Shown here one piece after another: positions 23,200-37,501 of a DNA stretch of 64,000 nt (positions are counted from its first letter, which is position 1; every line of letters starts with the position of its first letter). The DNA is from Epichloe hybrida (lineage: Eukaryota; Ascomycota; Sordariomycetes; Hypocreales; Clavicipitaceae). The translations under genes were made by a program, and so were the position numbers. The notes under the pieces were generated by a model. It did not search any database and was not told where the DNA came from. It worked only from the letters and a program-made list of their open reading frames with translations. The stretch covers positions 3,224,001 to 3,288,000 of the forward strand of contig JAFEKR010000005.1 in the NCBI GenBank assembly GCA_019022495.1, written 5' to 3'.

Positions 23200-26100
23200 T
23201 CCTAGCGAGACCAATAGCTATAATAATACTATAGAAGGCATTAAAATAGGAGATAATAATAAATACCTTAACAAAGGAAAAACCCCTATCTATACTAACC
23301 TATACCCCTATATCTCTATAAGGCTTTAATAATATATTATAGAAGAATTACTCTAATAGATAGGAAGTTCTAAATATAAAGAGATAAAAACACCTAAGGA
23401 AATTAGTCTTTATATCCTTATAAAGACTAAATAATATAAGGAGCAAGGGTTATTTAGAAGAATACTATTCTCTGAATTTAGTAATAACTTTTACAGATAG
23501 TTAAGGGATAAGTTTGTAAAAGGGAGAGACCTTTTATAGAATAGACTTTAAGACTATCTTCTTTATAATAGAGTATATATAACTATTAGAAGAGGTACTA
23601 AGATAGTAAATAACCTTAAAGAAGTAGTAAACTAAGAAGAATTTAGATTTTAGACTCTTAAAGAAATTAAAGAGGCTAGGAAGAAGTACATAGGCTTCTA
23701 AAAGAACCTATAGAATAAAGAGTTCTTTTGTAATCTACTAAATAATAGTAATATTAGAACTAGGTAACCTACCCTATTACCCTGTTTATTAGTATAATTA
23801 CTATTAAAAGAATAAATAAGCTAGACTCCCCTAGGAAGACTAAGTTAATCCCCTCTAGGAAGGTCTAGCTAATCTCCCCTAGGAAGGTTAATTAACCTAG
23901 AGTTAAGACCGCCTAAGGATACTATTCATAAGCATCTACAAGTAACTCCCCTGCTTATACCTTTACTAGAGGTAAGTTAGTAGTATTACCCTAGTAACAC
24001 TACTAATAATACCCCTAAGTAGGAGAGTTACTAATAGAGGTAACCTATACTATCTAGGGCTAGTAGTGCCCCTATTAGCATAGCTTAAAGAGCTATAATT
24101 CCTCCTTCCTAATATAAGGAAAAGGAGAATTAGAGGGAATAATAAGCCCTAAGGGTGCTAGCTATAAAGCTACCCTCTTACTTCCTAAAGACCTTACTAC
24201 CCCTTCTATAGATATAAAGGGAGATACCTAGAGGACCCCTATAGACCTAGAGACCTTTGCTAAAGTAAATTATTAACCTATCTAAGGTATACCCTAAAGA
24301 ATAACTTTATAGCGCTAATAACTATAATATCCTTAAATTAAAGCTTTAAATATTCTATAGAAAGTGTAAGTTACTTAATATCTAGCCTAAATAAGCTAGT
24401 TATGCTTTTAAGGTTATACTTAAAGGCAAAGCACTATAATACTATATAGACTACCTCTCTAAACCTAGATAACTATAAGATCTCCCTATGCTTATTAGCT
24501 ATATAAAAGAATAATTTAAAACTAAGGATATATAGTAAAGATATTTACTAGAGTAAAATAACACTTCCCTGCAAGGAATAGTAAATAATAACCTAAGTAA
24601 GTTAATAATTAAATACTTTAATAAACTTATAGAAAGACTAGCTATCTTATAATAAGTAGTGCCTAAAGTAAGCTAAACTAAATAGGCACTCTAGAATTAA
24701 CTTATCAGAGCCTATTATAGTATTCTAGAGTATAGAGAAGTAATTATAAATCCGCTAGATAGACTATAAGAGTTCTATAAACAGATTAGAATAACCCTTT
24801 ATCTTATTAAGGAAAAGAAGAAAAACTATTAATAGTTCCTAACTAAAGCTATAACCCTAGAGTAATTCTAGACTAACTAAAGATATAATAGGAATAGAAA
24901 AGAGACCTAATACCCCTTAAAACTATAAGGAAGAGAAGGTACTCCCTATATAAAGAAGTACTACGTATATAGGAAGGAAGGATACTAGTTATCTAAGCAC
25001 CCTAAAGAGGACTATAAGAAGGCGTTTTAACGCTTTAAGAACCACTACCTTATAGATCTAACTAATAACTTATATTATTTATTTCTTACTTAGTATAAGG
25101 GAGAACATAAGTCCTAACCCCCTATTAATAATAAAATCGCTTAGTATATAAAAAGCATTAGATTTAATAATAGCCCTGATAATATAGACAGGCTAGTACT
25201 TATAAGCTTCTTTACTTATAGAACCTAGATTAATAGTAAAAGAATGGTTTAATTCCTAATAAAGTAAGTAGCTTATTATAGTCTAAGCAAAGAAGACCCC
25301 TTTTAATAGGAACTTATAAACAAAGCCCTAGTAATATTTATATTAGAAGATTGCTATTTCTATGCGACATTCTAAGGAATCATGCCTAATACAGGAGCCG
25401 CAAAGTTCTCTATAGTAGGGCACCCTTAATTCCTTGCTTTATAACGTTAGATACCTATATTGTAGCTTAATAAATTAATAAAGAAAAAGGCATTAGTTAG
25501 GTTTAGCGCGGGAGACCTGATTATTACGCTTAGATTAGCTAATATACCTACTCCCTTTAGAAACATTCTCTTTTAGGTTATCCCTATGAACACTCTATTT
25601 CTCTTATTCCTTAATAATATAGACTATCTAAAGATTAACTTTAATATCTCTAAGAACACGCTATAATAAGGGAATATTAAAGTCCTTATTATACGTAAAT
25701 AGGGCTATGCCTAGATGCTTCTTATATAGAAAGAAGAAGTAGTTACTTAGAGCTACCTTATAGAAGGTAAGCTATAGTAATTATACCACCTTTAGATATC
25801 CATTAATCTAACGCCTATATAAGGTTCTTTATAAATTAGGGCATAATATTAATATTAAAGCTATTAGGGAGCTAATAAGGATTTGCTACTAATGCTAGAT
25901 ACATATAGATAGCCCTAATTGCTTTAAGTTTACCCTAAAGGATAAGTATAGCTTTAACTATAAAGTAATAGTAAATATCTTCTACCTAGATAGTAACTGC
26001 CCTACACTTTATGCTATAGATGTGGCTATAGCGTTTAACGTAGTAAAATTCCTTAATAATATCTCTACGAAAATAACCTAGGAAGCCCTCTAAATGTGCT

Positions 26101-28480
26101 AGATTAATACTTACCTAGGCCCCCCGGACTTTATTATTATAGATACTAGAACGAACTTCTATGGCAATGAATTTAGATAATTTGTAGCTTTAATATTAAT
26201 TTTAATTAAGGAAGTTCTTGTTAAGGTATATTATAGCATAGGGAAGGTTAAAAGGTATTATAGGCTGCTCTAAAGAGCCTATAATATAATTAGACACGAA
26301 TGCCCTATAATACTAGAACCTATTGCCCTTTAAATAGTAATTAAGGCCCTAAATAACACTATAGGCCCTAATAGCCTTATCCTAACCCTCCTTATCTTTA
26401 GAGCCTACCTATGTATAATAAATAAGTCCTTGCTATTGCCTAATATTACATAGTATGTGATTATAGTATAGAAGGCTACTAAAGAGATTAAGAGACTTTA
26501 CGCTATCTAGAAGGTTAATAAGGCCCTTACTAAACATAATAGCCTAGATACCTTAAAGACCCTTAGCTTACTACTTAGATTAAAGGTTAAGGTCTAGTAA
26601 GAAGGTAAGGGATAGGTAGGTCTATATAAGCTACTAGCAATTACTAAAGAAAGCTATATACTTAACATGCCTAGAGGCCTAAAGACCTTTAGGTTAATAT
26701 CTATTAAGCCTTACTATAATAATTCTAATACGGAGAAGATAGCAAAGCCTAGTAAAGAGAAAGGAGAAAAAGGGTAAGAGGCTTATAATAAGAATATAGT
26801 GTTACTAATACTATTAAAGTAAGGACGCGGAAGGCTATAGAAGAACCCTCCTATAATGCCTTAAGGTACTAATACCTTCCTATTAGCGAAAGAATATAGT
26901 AACCTAGCTTTTATAATTAAGCTATATAAGGAAGGAATTATTAAGACCCTAGGTAAACTATTTAAGCTATTAATAAAAGCGGAGATTAATGCTCTAATTA
27001 AGTAAGGTGTGTTTAAATTTATTATATTTAATAAGGAAGAATATAGTAGGATTTAAATCTTTAATTCCTGAATTATTAATAAGATTAAAGGTAAGACAAT
27101 AGAACCCTATAAAAAGTCATGCCTTATAATCTAAGGGTATAAGGATAAAGGGAAACAGGCTATTCTTACACAGGCCCTAATGATTTAATACGCAAGCTAA
27201 CGTCTTATCCTTATAATAGCCCCGTTAGTAAGATTAAGGAAATTCCTTATCTAGCTAAGAGATATCTATTAGGCTTATATACAGGCCCGTACATTACTAG
27301 AGCGGCTAATCCTAGCGCGCTTACTGATTTAGATATGGCATCTTTACCTGCCTAGTATAATCTTAAGGGTTATAAAACCTCTCTACAGGCTCGTAGAGGT
27401 AGGAATACACTAGTGGGTTACGTATTACAAGTATTATAGAGAGAACCTCTAGATAGAAACCTCTATATATAATCCTTACTTACTTATAACTATAAAGGAA
27501 AGCCCTAACTTTACCTGCGTTAGAATATAGACTAATAATATAATTAGTCTCTTAGATAAGAAGTTCTCTAAGAAGGAAGAGACCTAGCTTACTATAGTAA
27601 GCTTTAATGTAAAGCTAAAGTAATTCCTAACTTAGGACTACCCTCTTATATTTAATAGTGGTATTATCTTACTAGAGAATAATACTATTAAGATCCAGCA
27701 GAAAGGGTAGAGTAATAAGTTAGAGTTAGTTCTAATAACTAACTTAAAGCGTAAATACATTAAGCAAAGGGCCTAAGGCACTTATATCACCTTAATCTAC
27801 TAACTAGAGGCTTGCTTTAACCTATCTATTACTATATAACACTAGAAGCTAACCCTAGAGGATGTAAAAGCCCTTAATCGCTACCTAAAGTAGCAGATAG
27901 ATTACCTGGAGAGAGGTCTAACGTTTATCCTAATTAACCTTAAGAAGGCAAAGCTCTTTGCCTTTATAGATAGATCCTTTGCTAATAACTAGAACCTATC
28001 CTCATAACTAGGATATATACTTATCCTAGTAAATAAAGACTACACTAATAGTAAGTTTATAATTAAAGGTAATATTATACACTTTAGCTTAACAAAGAGC
28101 AAGAGAGTCACGTAAAGCGTGCTTGCCTTAGAAGTCTATAGCATAGTAGCTAGTGTTAATATAGCTTACGTAATTATAACCACCCTAAACTTAGTTACTA
28201 ACTAACTAAAGCTCCTAAAGATCCTAGTTATTATATATACAAATTCATACTCCTTATATAAGTGCCTTATTAAGCTTAGTATAATAAAGGAGAAACGCCT
28301 AATAATTAATATTATAGCCCTTTAACAGTTATATAAACGCTAAGAACTCTACGAGATCTAATAGATTAATAAAGAGAATAACCTAGCTAATACCTTTATA
28401 AAGGCATTACCTAATAAGGCCCTTAAGAGCTTTATCTTAACTAACTAGATAACTATCTAGATAGAGGGATAGGTTACCTA
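23200..28480 (+). pseudogene. Copia-B1 gag-pol (RIP-degraded)
   Basis: The Copia order gag-protease-integrase-reverse transcriptase-RNase H is visible. Gag lies at about 23,300-25,050, with a CCHC-like knuckle at about 24,960-25,005 ending in Lys-His-Pro. Protease is near 25,350-25,700, its Asp-Thr-Gly now Asn-Thr-Gly at about 25,387. Integrase follows at 25,830-26,450. Reverse transcriptase lies at 26,960-27,900, with its dyad at 27,531-27,539 reading Thr-Asn-Asn, and RNase H at 27,960-28,440. Loss of catalytic Asp in both enzymes plus many stops makes it dead. Frame limits are approximate. Confidence 0.82.
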
Positions 28481-28945
28481 CGTATAACACACGCGTAGTA
28501 AGAGGAAAAGGTAATCCTCTAGGAGAATAGCTATAGGGACAAGACAGTAATACGCAGGGGATCTATGCCCTTATAGTTAATATCCCTAGTAGCCACAACC
28601 ACACTAGCCTACTAGGCCCTCCTAGTAAATCATAGAAATTAATAGTAGTGTGTAAGAGGATAAAGGTATTGCTAAGGAGAAGGAAGACATTGTATACACG
28701 CTACAGTGCAGTATATATGTTATTTTAAGGAAAAGAAGGGATTTAGAAGAACCCACTTATCCTTATATAAGCTTATAAGCTAAGCAAGATTATTATTTCC
28801 CTTTTATTAGCAACCATATGCCTAGATAGGCTATAAGTTCTTTTCCTTACATCCCCTATTAATTATATCCTTAATCTATCTTTCCTTTTCATTTCTACGA
28901 TTAATATCACGCGTTAATAATTATATTAAAAGAGAGAAGTTCTAG

Positions 28946-29252
28946 TGTTAGAACAAAGGTGATATCAATCGCGCGTCATAGCTATAATTACCTAGTAGAA
29001 GCTTAGGCCACGCGCGGACCCCACATGTAACCCATAACCTAGCACGTTAATTAGCTAGGAAATATAGGGACATAAACACGTAACCCCTTTTCCCTTTATA
29101 TATTATAACTTCTAGCTTTTTACCTCTCTTTTCTAATAACTTAATTAATCATAATAACAAATAACGTAGCCTAGAATAGATAATTAATAACAATACTATT
29201 CTTTGGGCTCACGACTGTATTACATTGAATTCAATACCCTGTGAATCCAACA
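28946..29252 (+). repeat. 3' LTR of Copia-B1
   Basis: It is 307 bp, from TGTTAGAACA to GAATCCAACA, followed by ATAAA (29,253-29,257). It is homologous to the reversed LTR of Copia-B2 at 42,318-42,603. Confidence 0.92.
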
Positions 29253-29819
29253 ATAAAGAAATAAACTTTTATTTTTTAAAAGTATAATAATTTTTTATTA
29301 ACTCTACAAAATTAGATTTTAAATCCTATTTTAAATTAATTAACTTTTATTAATAAAAGCTTCTTAAAGATTTCTTAATTAGTCCTTAATATAATTATTT
29401 AGACTTATAATATATCATTTTATATTAAATTTAAAAGTATATATAGGGTATTTTTTAGTAAAAAACACACTTAGGTTAAATAATATAATATTAAATCTTA
29501 GAAATTAGATTAATTAGTATTTTAAAATTTTATAATATATAAAAAAAGTTCAAGATTCCTTTTACACTCTTAAACTAATAAAGTATACCCTATACCCTAA
29601 TATATAACTAATAATCTAAAACTAAGGAAACTTAAATAATTTTTAGTAAATAAACTAAAATAGTAATAAAATTAACGCTAATATTAACTTAATAGAGAAA
29701 AATCTATATAATATTATAAGATATTAATATACCCCACTTTTATTTTCCCCTAACATTACATTACACATTATATCCAAACCCCAAATATTACATTACATTA
29801 CATTACATTACATGGTCTG
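29253..29819. mobile_element. hAT-1 right end (part 3 of 3)
   Basis: AT-rich sequence ends in an ACATT pentamer array (29,752-29,814) and the tip GGTCTG, so that inward it reads CAGACC and mirrors the left tip CAGAGC. ATAATAGC follows at 29,820-29,827, matching 14,337-14,344. Nothing coding was seen. Confidence 0.8.
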
Positions 29820-31417
29820 ATAATAGCTTCCTTTACTATGGGATTATTATCTATACTAATAATTAGTAAATATAGCCTCTAGAGGGTCTCCTTATTAGTA
29901 CTAAAGGTATTAGGAGAACTTCTTATTTAATTCTATAATAGTAATTACCTTATAAAGGTCTCTAGTAAAACTTTTAAAGCCTAGGGAGTATATGTATTTC
30001 ACTATCTAATATTTAGGCACACTAGCTATAGTATTTAATATTTACTTATAGAGCTTAGTATTTACTATTTTAGTAAGGTATAGCCCTCTATAAATCTTCT
30101 TAAGGGTTAATAACGTAATCTTAAGGTAATTAAGCTTGCTTTTATTAGGGTTCTTCTTAATTATGTTCTTTAATATTATACTACTCTATTTATAGTAATA
30201 GAATTACTAGTTACTTTTTATCTTAAAGCGTTAATAAATGTAAGTAATTATCTCTTTATAGGAATAGTTATTCCTAATAAGGTAATTAAGGAAGTATTAT
30301 TCCGTATTACCTATTAATATAATAAGGAAAGCCTTCTAATAATATATTTAAGGAAGGTTAATTTTATTACACTTATTTTTAAAGAGCGTAATCTTTAGCG
30401 TTAAGAAGTTATATAGCTTCCTACTGTAGTGGTTGCTATCCTTATATATCTTTATAAGCTCCGAGATCTTCTTTATAATCTAATCTTTAGAGAAGGATTA
30501 CTATAAAGGCATAATTTGTTATAAATAATAGTCTACTAGTTATTATTAATAATAATCATTAGGATAAAGCTATTAATTTAATAGGGATTGTTGTAGGGGC
30601 TCTTATAAGGGTTTAGGCAGTCTTTAGGGTTAGGGAAGGTGGATTTCTAGGGTAGGTTATTAGGGCTGTTAATATTAAGGCTCTAGTGGTTTGGAAGGTT
30701 ATGGTTGTTCTTGTGATCTTTTATATAACTAAAGAGGCATTAAAGTTTAATAAAGTACTTCTTTAAGGGATACTAGGATTAAATATCCTAGGCCTCACTT
30801 AATAAGAACGCTATAATCTCGTAAAGAATTGCGTAATTCTTTAATAACTTCCTTTATAGCCCTTTTAAAGGTGTCTTTAAACTAGCCTTTAAAGTCTTCT
30901 TAGAATAATTCCTATAGGTTATTATCTCTCTAACCTTAATACTTACTAAGGTTAATAAATCTTATAATCTAGTTATTAAGCTTAAGCTACGTAGTAGTCT
31001 CTAGATCTAGCTTAATAGATTCTTTCTAATTACTAGAGAAGTTATAAGTAAGCTATTAAAGATATAGGGGTAACTTATGCTCTTAGGGTTTTTTAGGGGT
31101 AATAATTAAAGCCTTACTATTACTAGTAGCCCTTTCTCTTATAAAAGGTCTAGATTTCTCTGCTATTTTTAACTATAAAAAGAATACTATTAAGTTATTA
31201 TTACTACTAATTAAGCTTATATATTTACTTGTTACTATTGCGAAAGTCTTCTTTTATACTTAAGAAGCGTTATTACTTTAATAAAATTAGAAGATTATAA
31301 AAACAGAAAAAACAGAAAAAACAGAAGAAAAAGTAGTAAAAGTAGTAATAAGAATAGATTAATAGGGATAAATAAAGCAGTAAAAGTGCTAAAAGTAACT
31401 AGAAAATAATAAGAAAA
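29820..31417 (-). mobile_element. Copia-A1 (part 2 of 3: gag)
   Basis: The minus-strand gag of Copia-A1 resumes after hAT-1. It aligns with Copia-A2 at about 55,640-57,090; for instance the run around 29,880-29,920 is the reverse complement of 57,000-57,060. It is broken at 31,417 by Copia-C, with GAAAA duplicated (31,413-31,417 and 37,798-37,802). Only short open stretches remain. Confidence 0.85.
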
Positions 31418-31713
31418 TGTTGGAACAAGCATGATATTAACAAGGGTGCGCGCCTCTGATTGGGTGGGCGCGTTGCATCGCGGACCCACATGTCCGGCCT
31501 AACCACGCCGCGATTAGGGTTAGCACATGTGGCCTCTTCGCTAATAACCCTAATTAAGGCCCCTTTTCCTATAATAAATAGCGCACCCTCTTTGCTTCTA
31601 TTTAATCCCTCTTTTGCTTACTTTAATAGACTAGAATATATAATAATTACGTGCACTTTAGTCCACCCTAAAAACCCTACGCACAGGTTAATAGTATCCT
31701 GTAAATACTAACA
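31418..31713 (+). repeat. 5' LTR of Copia-C (least mutated LTR)
   Basis: It is 296 bp, from TGTTGGAACA to AATACTAACA. The first 120 bp keep a GC-rich block (31,443-31,530) that is eroded in the 3' LTR. Short open frames on both strands here are LTR sequence, not genes. Confidence 0.92.
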
Positions 31714-32099
31714 CTAATTAGTGGTTATCTCTATAAATACTATAGATTAGTAAGGTTTATAGAAGAGGTATTAGTATTAAGGACTTACCTTATAAAAGAG
31801 AAAGTGCTACTCTAAGATACTAAATATGCTAAGAAAGAAGTATAATCTAGCTCTCCTTTTACCTTAAGTAACTATAACTAGCTCTATACTAAATCTAAGC
31901 TTATTAACTTAATTAAGGCCTAGTTAGTAACTAACCTAACCTATCTTTATTTAATTAATTAGCGTGTCTATTACGTAAACAAACCCTCGGAGGCGTGTTT
32001 ATTAAATAATTAAGGCCTAGTTAGTAACTAACCTAACCTATTCTTAATTATTTAATTAAACCTACTAAGGGATAAAGATAATAGCTTTACTTATAATCC

Positions 32100-35000
32100 T
32101 TTAGACTTCTATTAATTCTCTATTTCCCTTACCCCCTTATTTACCACTAATATTATAGTAAAACATTAAGATTAACTAGAGGGATTTAGAGCCTAAGACA
32201 TTCCCTCTAATTATAAACATACCCTCCCCCCTAAGAATACTAGAAGAGGAGCTAATCTATAAGTTATATCTTACCTTCTTAACTATATATCCCCTGATTT
32301 ACACTAGTACATTACGCAATAAGCACTAGAGAATAAGGAATTATTTAATCTTAAAGCAAATACCACCCCTAAAGAACTTATAGCTTAGATTCTTATTAAG
32401 AAAGTAACCTATAAATATAAGAACCTATACCTGCAAACCCTATTTACTATCTTTAGTAATAACTTTAGAGAATAAAAACAAGAGATATTCTAAGTAGTAG
32501 ATTTAAAAGCTATAAAGAGTCTTTAAGACTTTCTTTTCTTTAGTAGTGTTTATATAAACCTATAGAGTTACTATAAGATAGTAGTCTTACTTAAGGATAT
32601 TATTAACTATAATAGATTCTATAACTAGAAAGAAGAAGAAATATAGGAAGTTACTAGGAAGTATTCCCCCTTTAAGAGGTAAATAATAGAGAAGGACTTC
32701 TATAAAGACCTCCTTCCTATTAGTATCCCTTCTTTTAGAGATTAACTAAAGTAACTAATTACTCCACATTATCCCTAATCCCCTTAACTACTATAATTAC
32801 TCCTATTCTATTCCTAGATTCTATTACACTAATCCCTAAGTATACTAAGTATAAGGCAAAGGCATAATAGTAAAGGCAATCCCCTTATCATAAGCCCTAG
32901 ACTATAACCCTAGACCCCCCTTATTTCCCCTCCTATAATAAGGCATTATAATCCCCCTCTATAATCTAAGACCATAGCACCTTTTTCACGAGATTTAATT
33001 ATCCCTATTCCCTATTAGGAGATAGGCTAACCCTTATTAAAGTAACTACTTAATCTTAATAAATTCTATAGTAATAAGAGCATTAAGTATAGCACTAGGG
33101 AGTATAATATTCTTAATATTAAGCTCTTAACCTATTAAAGGAAGTATAAGATACTAGGAATTATATAAGAATAGTTAAGCTATAGTTTTAAGTTTATACT
33201 AAAAGGAAGGCCTCTATAGTACTTCTTAGAGAACCTTTTAGGCTAAGAAAACCCCTAAGATCTCCTAACTCTTATCCGCAGGATTAGGTAAAAGTTTAAG
33301 ATAGATAATACATATTAGAAGAACTATCTATTATAAGGAAGATTACAACTACTTATAATTATCTAGGAGAACCCTAGTAAATTAAAGATTAAATACTTTA
33401 AAGACCTTATAATAAAGCTTTTAAATCTCTAGAGGGCAAATCCTTATAGATCTTAGTTAGAATTAGACCTCCGCAGTTAGATTCTAAATGCCTACAAAGG
33501 AATCCCGAAGTATAGGGCCTATATTATTAATCCTCCTATTAACCTCTAATGTTTTTACGAACGGATAAGGATATTAATTAGTAAATCTAAAGCTTTAATT
33601 AATTAGTAGTAGTTCCCTATAGAAGCTAGCACTAAAGAGCACTTTTAGACTAACTATAAGTATAATAGAAAAGGTAAGGAAGCCTAGTATAGTTAATCTT
33701 TATTAAAGAGCAAACCTTCATACTTAAAAAAGTGTTATATATATAGCAAAGAAGGTTATTAGTTAACTAAACACTTAGATAAGGACTAGAAGAAGGCGTT
33801 CTAACAATTTAAGAATCACTTTTACACGGACTTAATAGCTTCTTTATATAATATATTCCTAATATAGTATAAAGGCAATAATAATCCTAAATTAGCTAAG
33901 GACAATAATATTAACTAATACTTAATAAAACTTAGTTTTAGTAAAGAAGATAATAATAGCTAAGTGCCTATAAGCTTCTTCACACACAGGACTACTTATA
34001 ATAGCTATGTAACCACTGAGATTCTTGCTAGTAAAGTAATAACTTATACTCTAGTTAAGAAGGACCTATTTAATCTTTAGGAACTAGATAAGGCACTAAG
34101 TGTATTTACACTTAAAGGATAATATTTATCTAGGACTTTTAAAGGTATTATAGCTAATATAAGTACTACGGGATGTTTATTAGTAGGCCACCCTTAATTC
34201 TTAGCTTTGTAAAGTATAATACTAACTATTACGCTTAATAAGTTAAATACTAGGAAGATAAAGATTAAATTCAGCCCTAGAGAACTAATTAAGGCACTTA
34301 GATTAATTAAAGTGCTAACTTCGTTTAGAATTATCCTCTTTTAGGTAATCCCTATAAATACTCCCTTTCTCTTATGCCTTAATAATATAACCTACCTAAA
34401 GATTGATTTCTATATATTAGAGAACATTTTATAGTAAGGGAATATTAAGGTTCCTATTATATATAAATAGGGGCACGTGTAAATACTTCTTAATAAAGAA
34501 GAAAGTGTTACTTAAAGTTACCTCACAGAGATTAAACTCCGCTAATTATATTAATGCTTTAGACACCCTTTAGTTTGATATCTTTATAATTTACTATGTA
34601 AATTAAGGCATAAGGTTAAGTTTAAAGCTATTAAGAAACTAACTAAGGTTTACTAGCAGTGCTAATTACACACGGATAGCCTACATTAGTTTAAATTTAC
34701 TCTCTAGGATAAATATGCCTATAATTACGAAATCATTATAAATATTATATATCTTAATAGTAACTGCCCTATTCTATAAGTTATTAATATAGCTATATCC
34801 TTTAATGCAGCTAGATTTATTAAAGATATCTTTACAAAGACTACGTAGGAAGCACTTTGTCTTTGCTAGATTAACGTTTATCTAGGCCCCCTAGATTTAA
34901 TTGTTATAGATACTAGAATAACCTTTAGAGGCAAGGAATTTAAGTAGCTTATATTATTAATAGTAATTAAGATTAAAGATGTCCCTATTAAGGCTTACTA

Positions 35001-37270
35001 TAGTATTAGTAAGGTTAAGTAATATTACAGGCCGCTCTAAAGAGCCTATAATATTATCTAATAGAAATGCCTAATAACACTAGAACCTATAGTATTACAA
35101 ATAGTAGTTAAAGCTATAAATAACACTATAGGATTAAATAGTCTTATGCTAATAGTCCTTGTTTTTAGTGTGTATCCTTATATAGTTAAGGAATTACCTC
35201 TATTACTAGATATTACGTAGCAAGCCCTTATAATCTAACTAGTAATAAAGGAAGTTAAGCACATTTATACCTAGCGGAAAGTTAGTAATACCCTTACTAT
35301 AAGAAATAGTCCTAACACCTTTATAACCATTAACCTCCCACTAGGATTACTTATACGCGTGTGGCGCGAAGGCAAAGGGTAAGCAGGCCCCTATAAGCTA
35401 TTAGCTATAGGGGGTAAGACCTACACTCTTAAGCTCCCTTAAGGCCCTAAGGCCTTTAGATTAATATCTATTAGGCCTTTTTATAAAGATCCTAATAAAG
35501 AAAGACCTCCTAAGAGCGCAGATAGCTAAGATACCTCCCTATAGCCTATAGCTACCCCTCCTACTAATCCCTTAAGGTAAGGCAAGGACCTAGGAGACCT
35601 TAGAAGAACCCCCCTATTATTATATTTAATGTTAATTACGTAGATTAAATAAAAGACAAGACTAATATCTTTCTATTAGCTAAGGAGAGCTCTAACCTTA
35701 AGCTTATGATCTAATTACATAAGGAAGAAATCATTAAGACCCCTAGCAAACCCTTTAAGCTATTTACTAAAGCTAAGATTAATTCTTTGATTAAATAAGG
35801 TATATTCAAATTTATTAAGTATAATAAAAGAGAGCATAGTAAAGTTTAAATTTTTAATTCCTGTATTATTAACAAGGTAAAGGGTAAGATAACGGATTTA
35901 TATAAGAAGTTAAGGCTTATAATCTAAGGTTATAGTAATAAGAAGAAGCTAGTAATCCTCACACAGGCCCTAATAATCTAGCAAGCTAGCTAGCGATTAA
36001 TCCTTATAATAGCACCTGCGTTATTATTGCTAGGCCTTATCCTCTAGCTTTGTAATATTACACAGGCCTATATACAAGCACAAACGCTTCTTAGTTATAT
36101 AATCCTAGCCTAAATCCCTATCTAGATCCATTACCTATACCTTATAGGCATAATAATATAAGTAATTAAGCCTTTATATAGTATTATAGAAGCTAGTACC
36201 TACTAGTAGGTAACGTATTATTATTACTATAAAGAAATACTCTAGATAATAACCTTTATATTTGACCTATGCCTGCTTGTAATAACGAAGGAGAACCTAA
36301 CCTTTGTGTGTATAAGGATGTAAACTAATAATATAATTAGACTATCTAACCATAAGTTCTTTTAATAAGAGAAAGATTAATTAAAAGCCACTTCTTTTAC
36401 TACTAAACTAAAGTAAATCCTTTCTATAGGGAGCCTACTAACCTTTAATAGTGGTATTATTACTCTTAAAAATAATGTAATTACACTAAGGTAGAAGGGC
36501 TAGAGTAGAAAGCTTTAGTTAATCCTACTAACTAATTTAAAATAGGTATATATAGAATAATAAGCTTAAGGCGTGTATATTACCTTAATCTACTAACCTA
36601 AAGCTTGCTTTAACCTCTCTATTACTATATAACACTAAGAGCTATTACCTTAAGATATAAAGAGCCTAAACTAATAGATTTAATAGTAAATTAATAATCT
36701 AAGTTAAGGATTAAGGTTTATACTATTTAATCTTAAAAAGATAAAGCTTTTTGTATTTATAAATAGATTATTTACTAATAACTAGGACCTTACTTCCTAG
36801 CTAGGCTATGTGCTTATCCTAGCTAGTGAAGTCTAAGAGGAAAGCACCTTTATAATCTAAGGTAATATTATATACTATAGCTTTACTAAGAGCAAGAGAG
36901 TTATAAGAAGTATGCTTGCCTCTAAGATCTATAGTATAGTTACTAGTGCTAATATAGCTTATGTGGTCTTAATAACACTTAGGTTAATTACTTATTAATT
37001 AAACCTCCCTATGATTCCTATTATTATTTATACTAATTTATACTCTTTATATAAATACCTTATTAAGCTTAGTACTATAAAGGAGAAGTGTCTTATAATT
37101 AATATTATAGCCCTTTGTTAATTATATAAGCAATAAGAGATCTACGAGATTAGATAGATTAATAGGAATAATAACCTTGCTAATGTATTTACAAAGGCAT
37201 TACTAAATAAGGTATTTAAGAGGTTTATCACAAGTAATAAGGCGACTATTAGGATAGAAAGGTAGGTTAC
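32100..37270 (+). pseudogene. Copia-C gag-pol (RIP-degraded)
   Basis: Gag ends with a CCHC-type knuckle remnant at 33,733-33,774 (Cys...Lys-Glu-Gly...Lys-His). A protease remnant lies near 34,140-34,200, with the active-site Asp codon now Asn and its Gly now Ser. Integrase lies at about 34,590-35,100 and reverse transcriptase at 35,750-36,400, with the dyad at 36,324-36,332 reading Thr-Asn-Asn. RNase H lies at 36,740-37,240. All parts are on the plus strand in Copia order. Numerous TAG/TAA codons interrupt it. Confidence 0.82.
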
Positions 37271-37501
37271 GTAATTGTAATGTTTATATTAATCTAATAA
37301 GATTAAAGGTATTAAGATTAGGCTTACTTATTCTTATATAAGCTCACAGATTAGATTTAGTTATTTATTATACCCCTTCCCCCTACCTTTTTCTTATAAT
37401 ATTATTTGCGATTATTTAATCTTATTTATTCCTTAATTCCTATTTACTTCTCTTATTAATATTATGTGTTAATAATTATATTAAAAAGAGAGAGTTTCTA
37501 G

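Larger units (their letters stand above)
22455..29252 (+). mobile_element. Copia-B1, full-length Copia element inserted in hAT-1
   Basis: This plus-strand Ty1/Copia retrotransposon is 6,798 bp with two 307-bp LTRs and target duplication ATAAA. The sequence right after the 5' LTR is CTAATTAGTGGTTACC (22,762), the motif shared by all Copia families here. It is the reference copy for Copia-B2. Its LTRs still contain intact CpG-rich stretches, but the coding part is saturated with stops. Confidence 0.93.

Noticed and set aside
31295..31711. Open frames over the Copia-C 5' LTR and the adjoining gag leader
   Set aside because: They cross the LTR boundary and arise because this LTR is little mutated; a similar frame recurs in the 3' LTR at 37,613.
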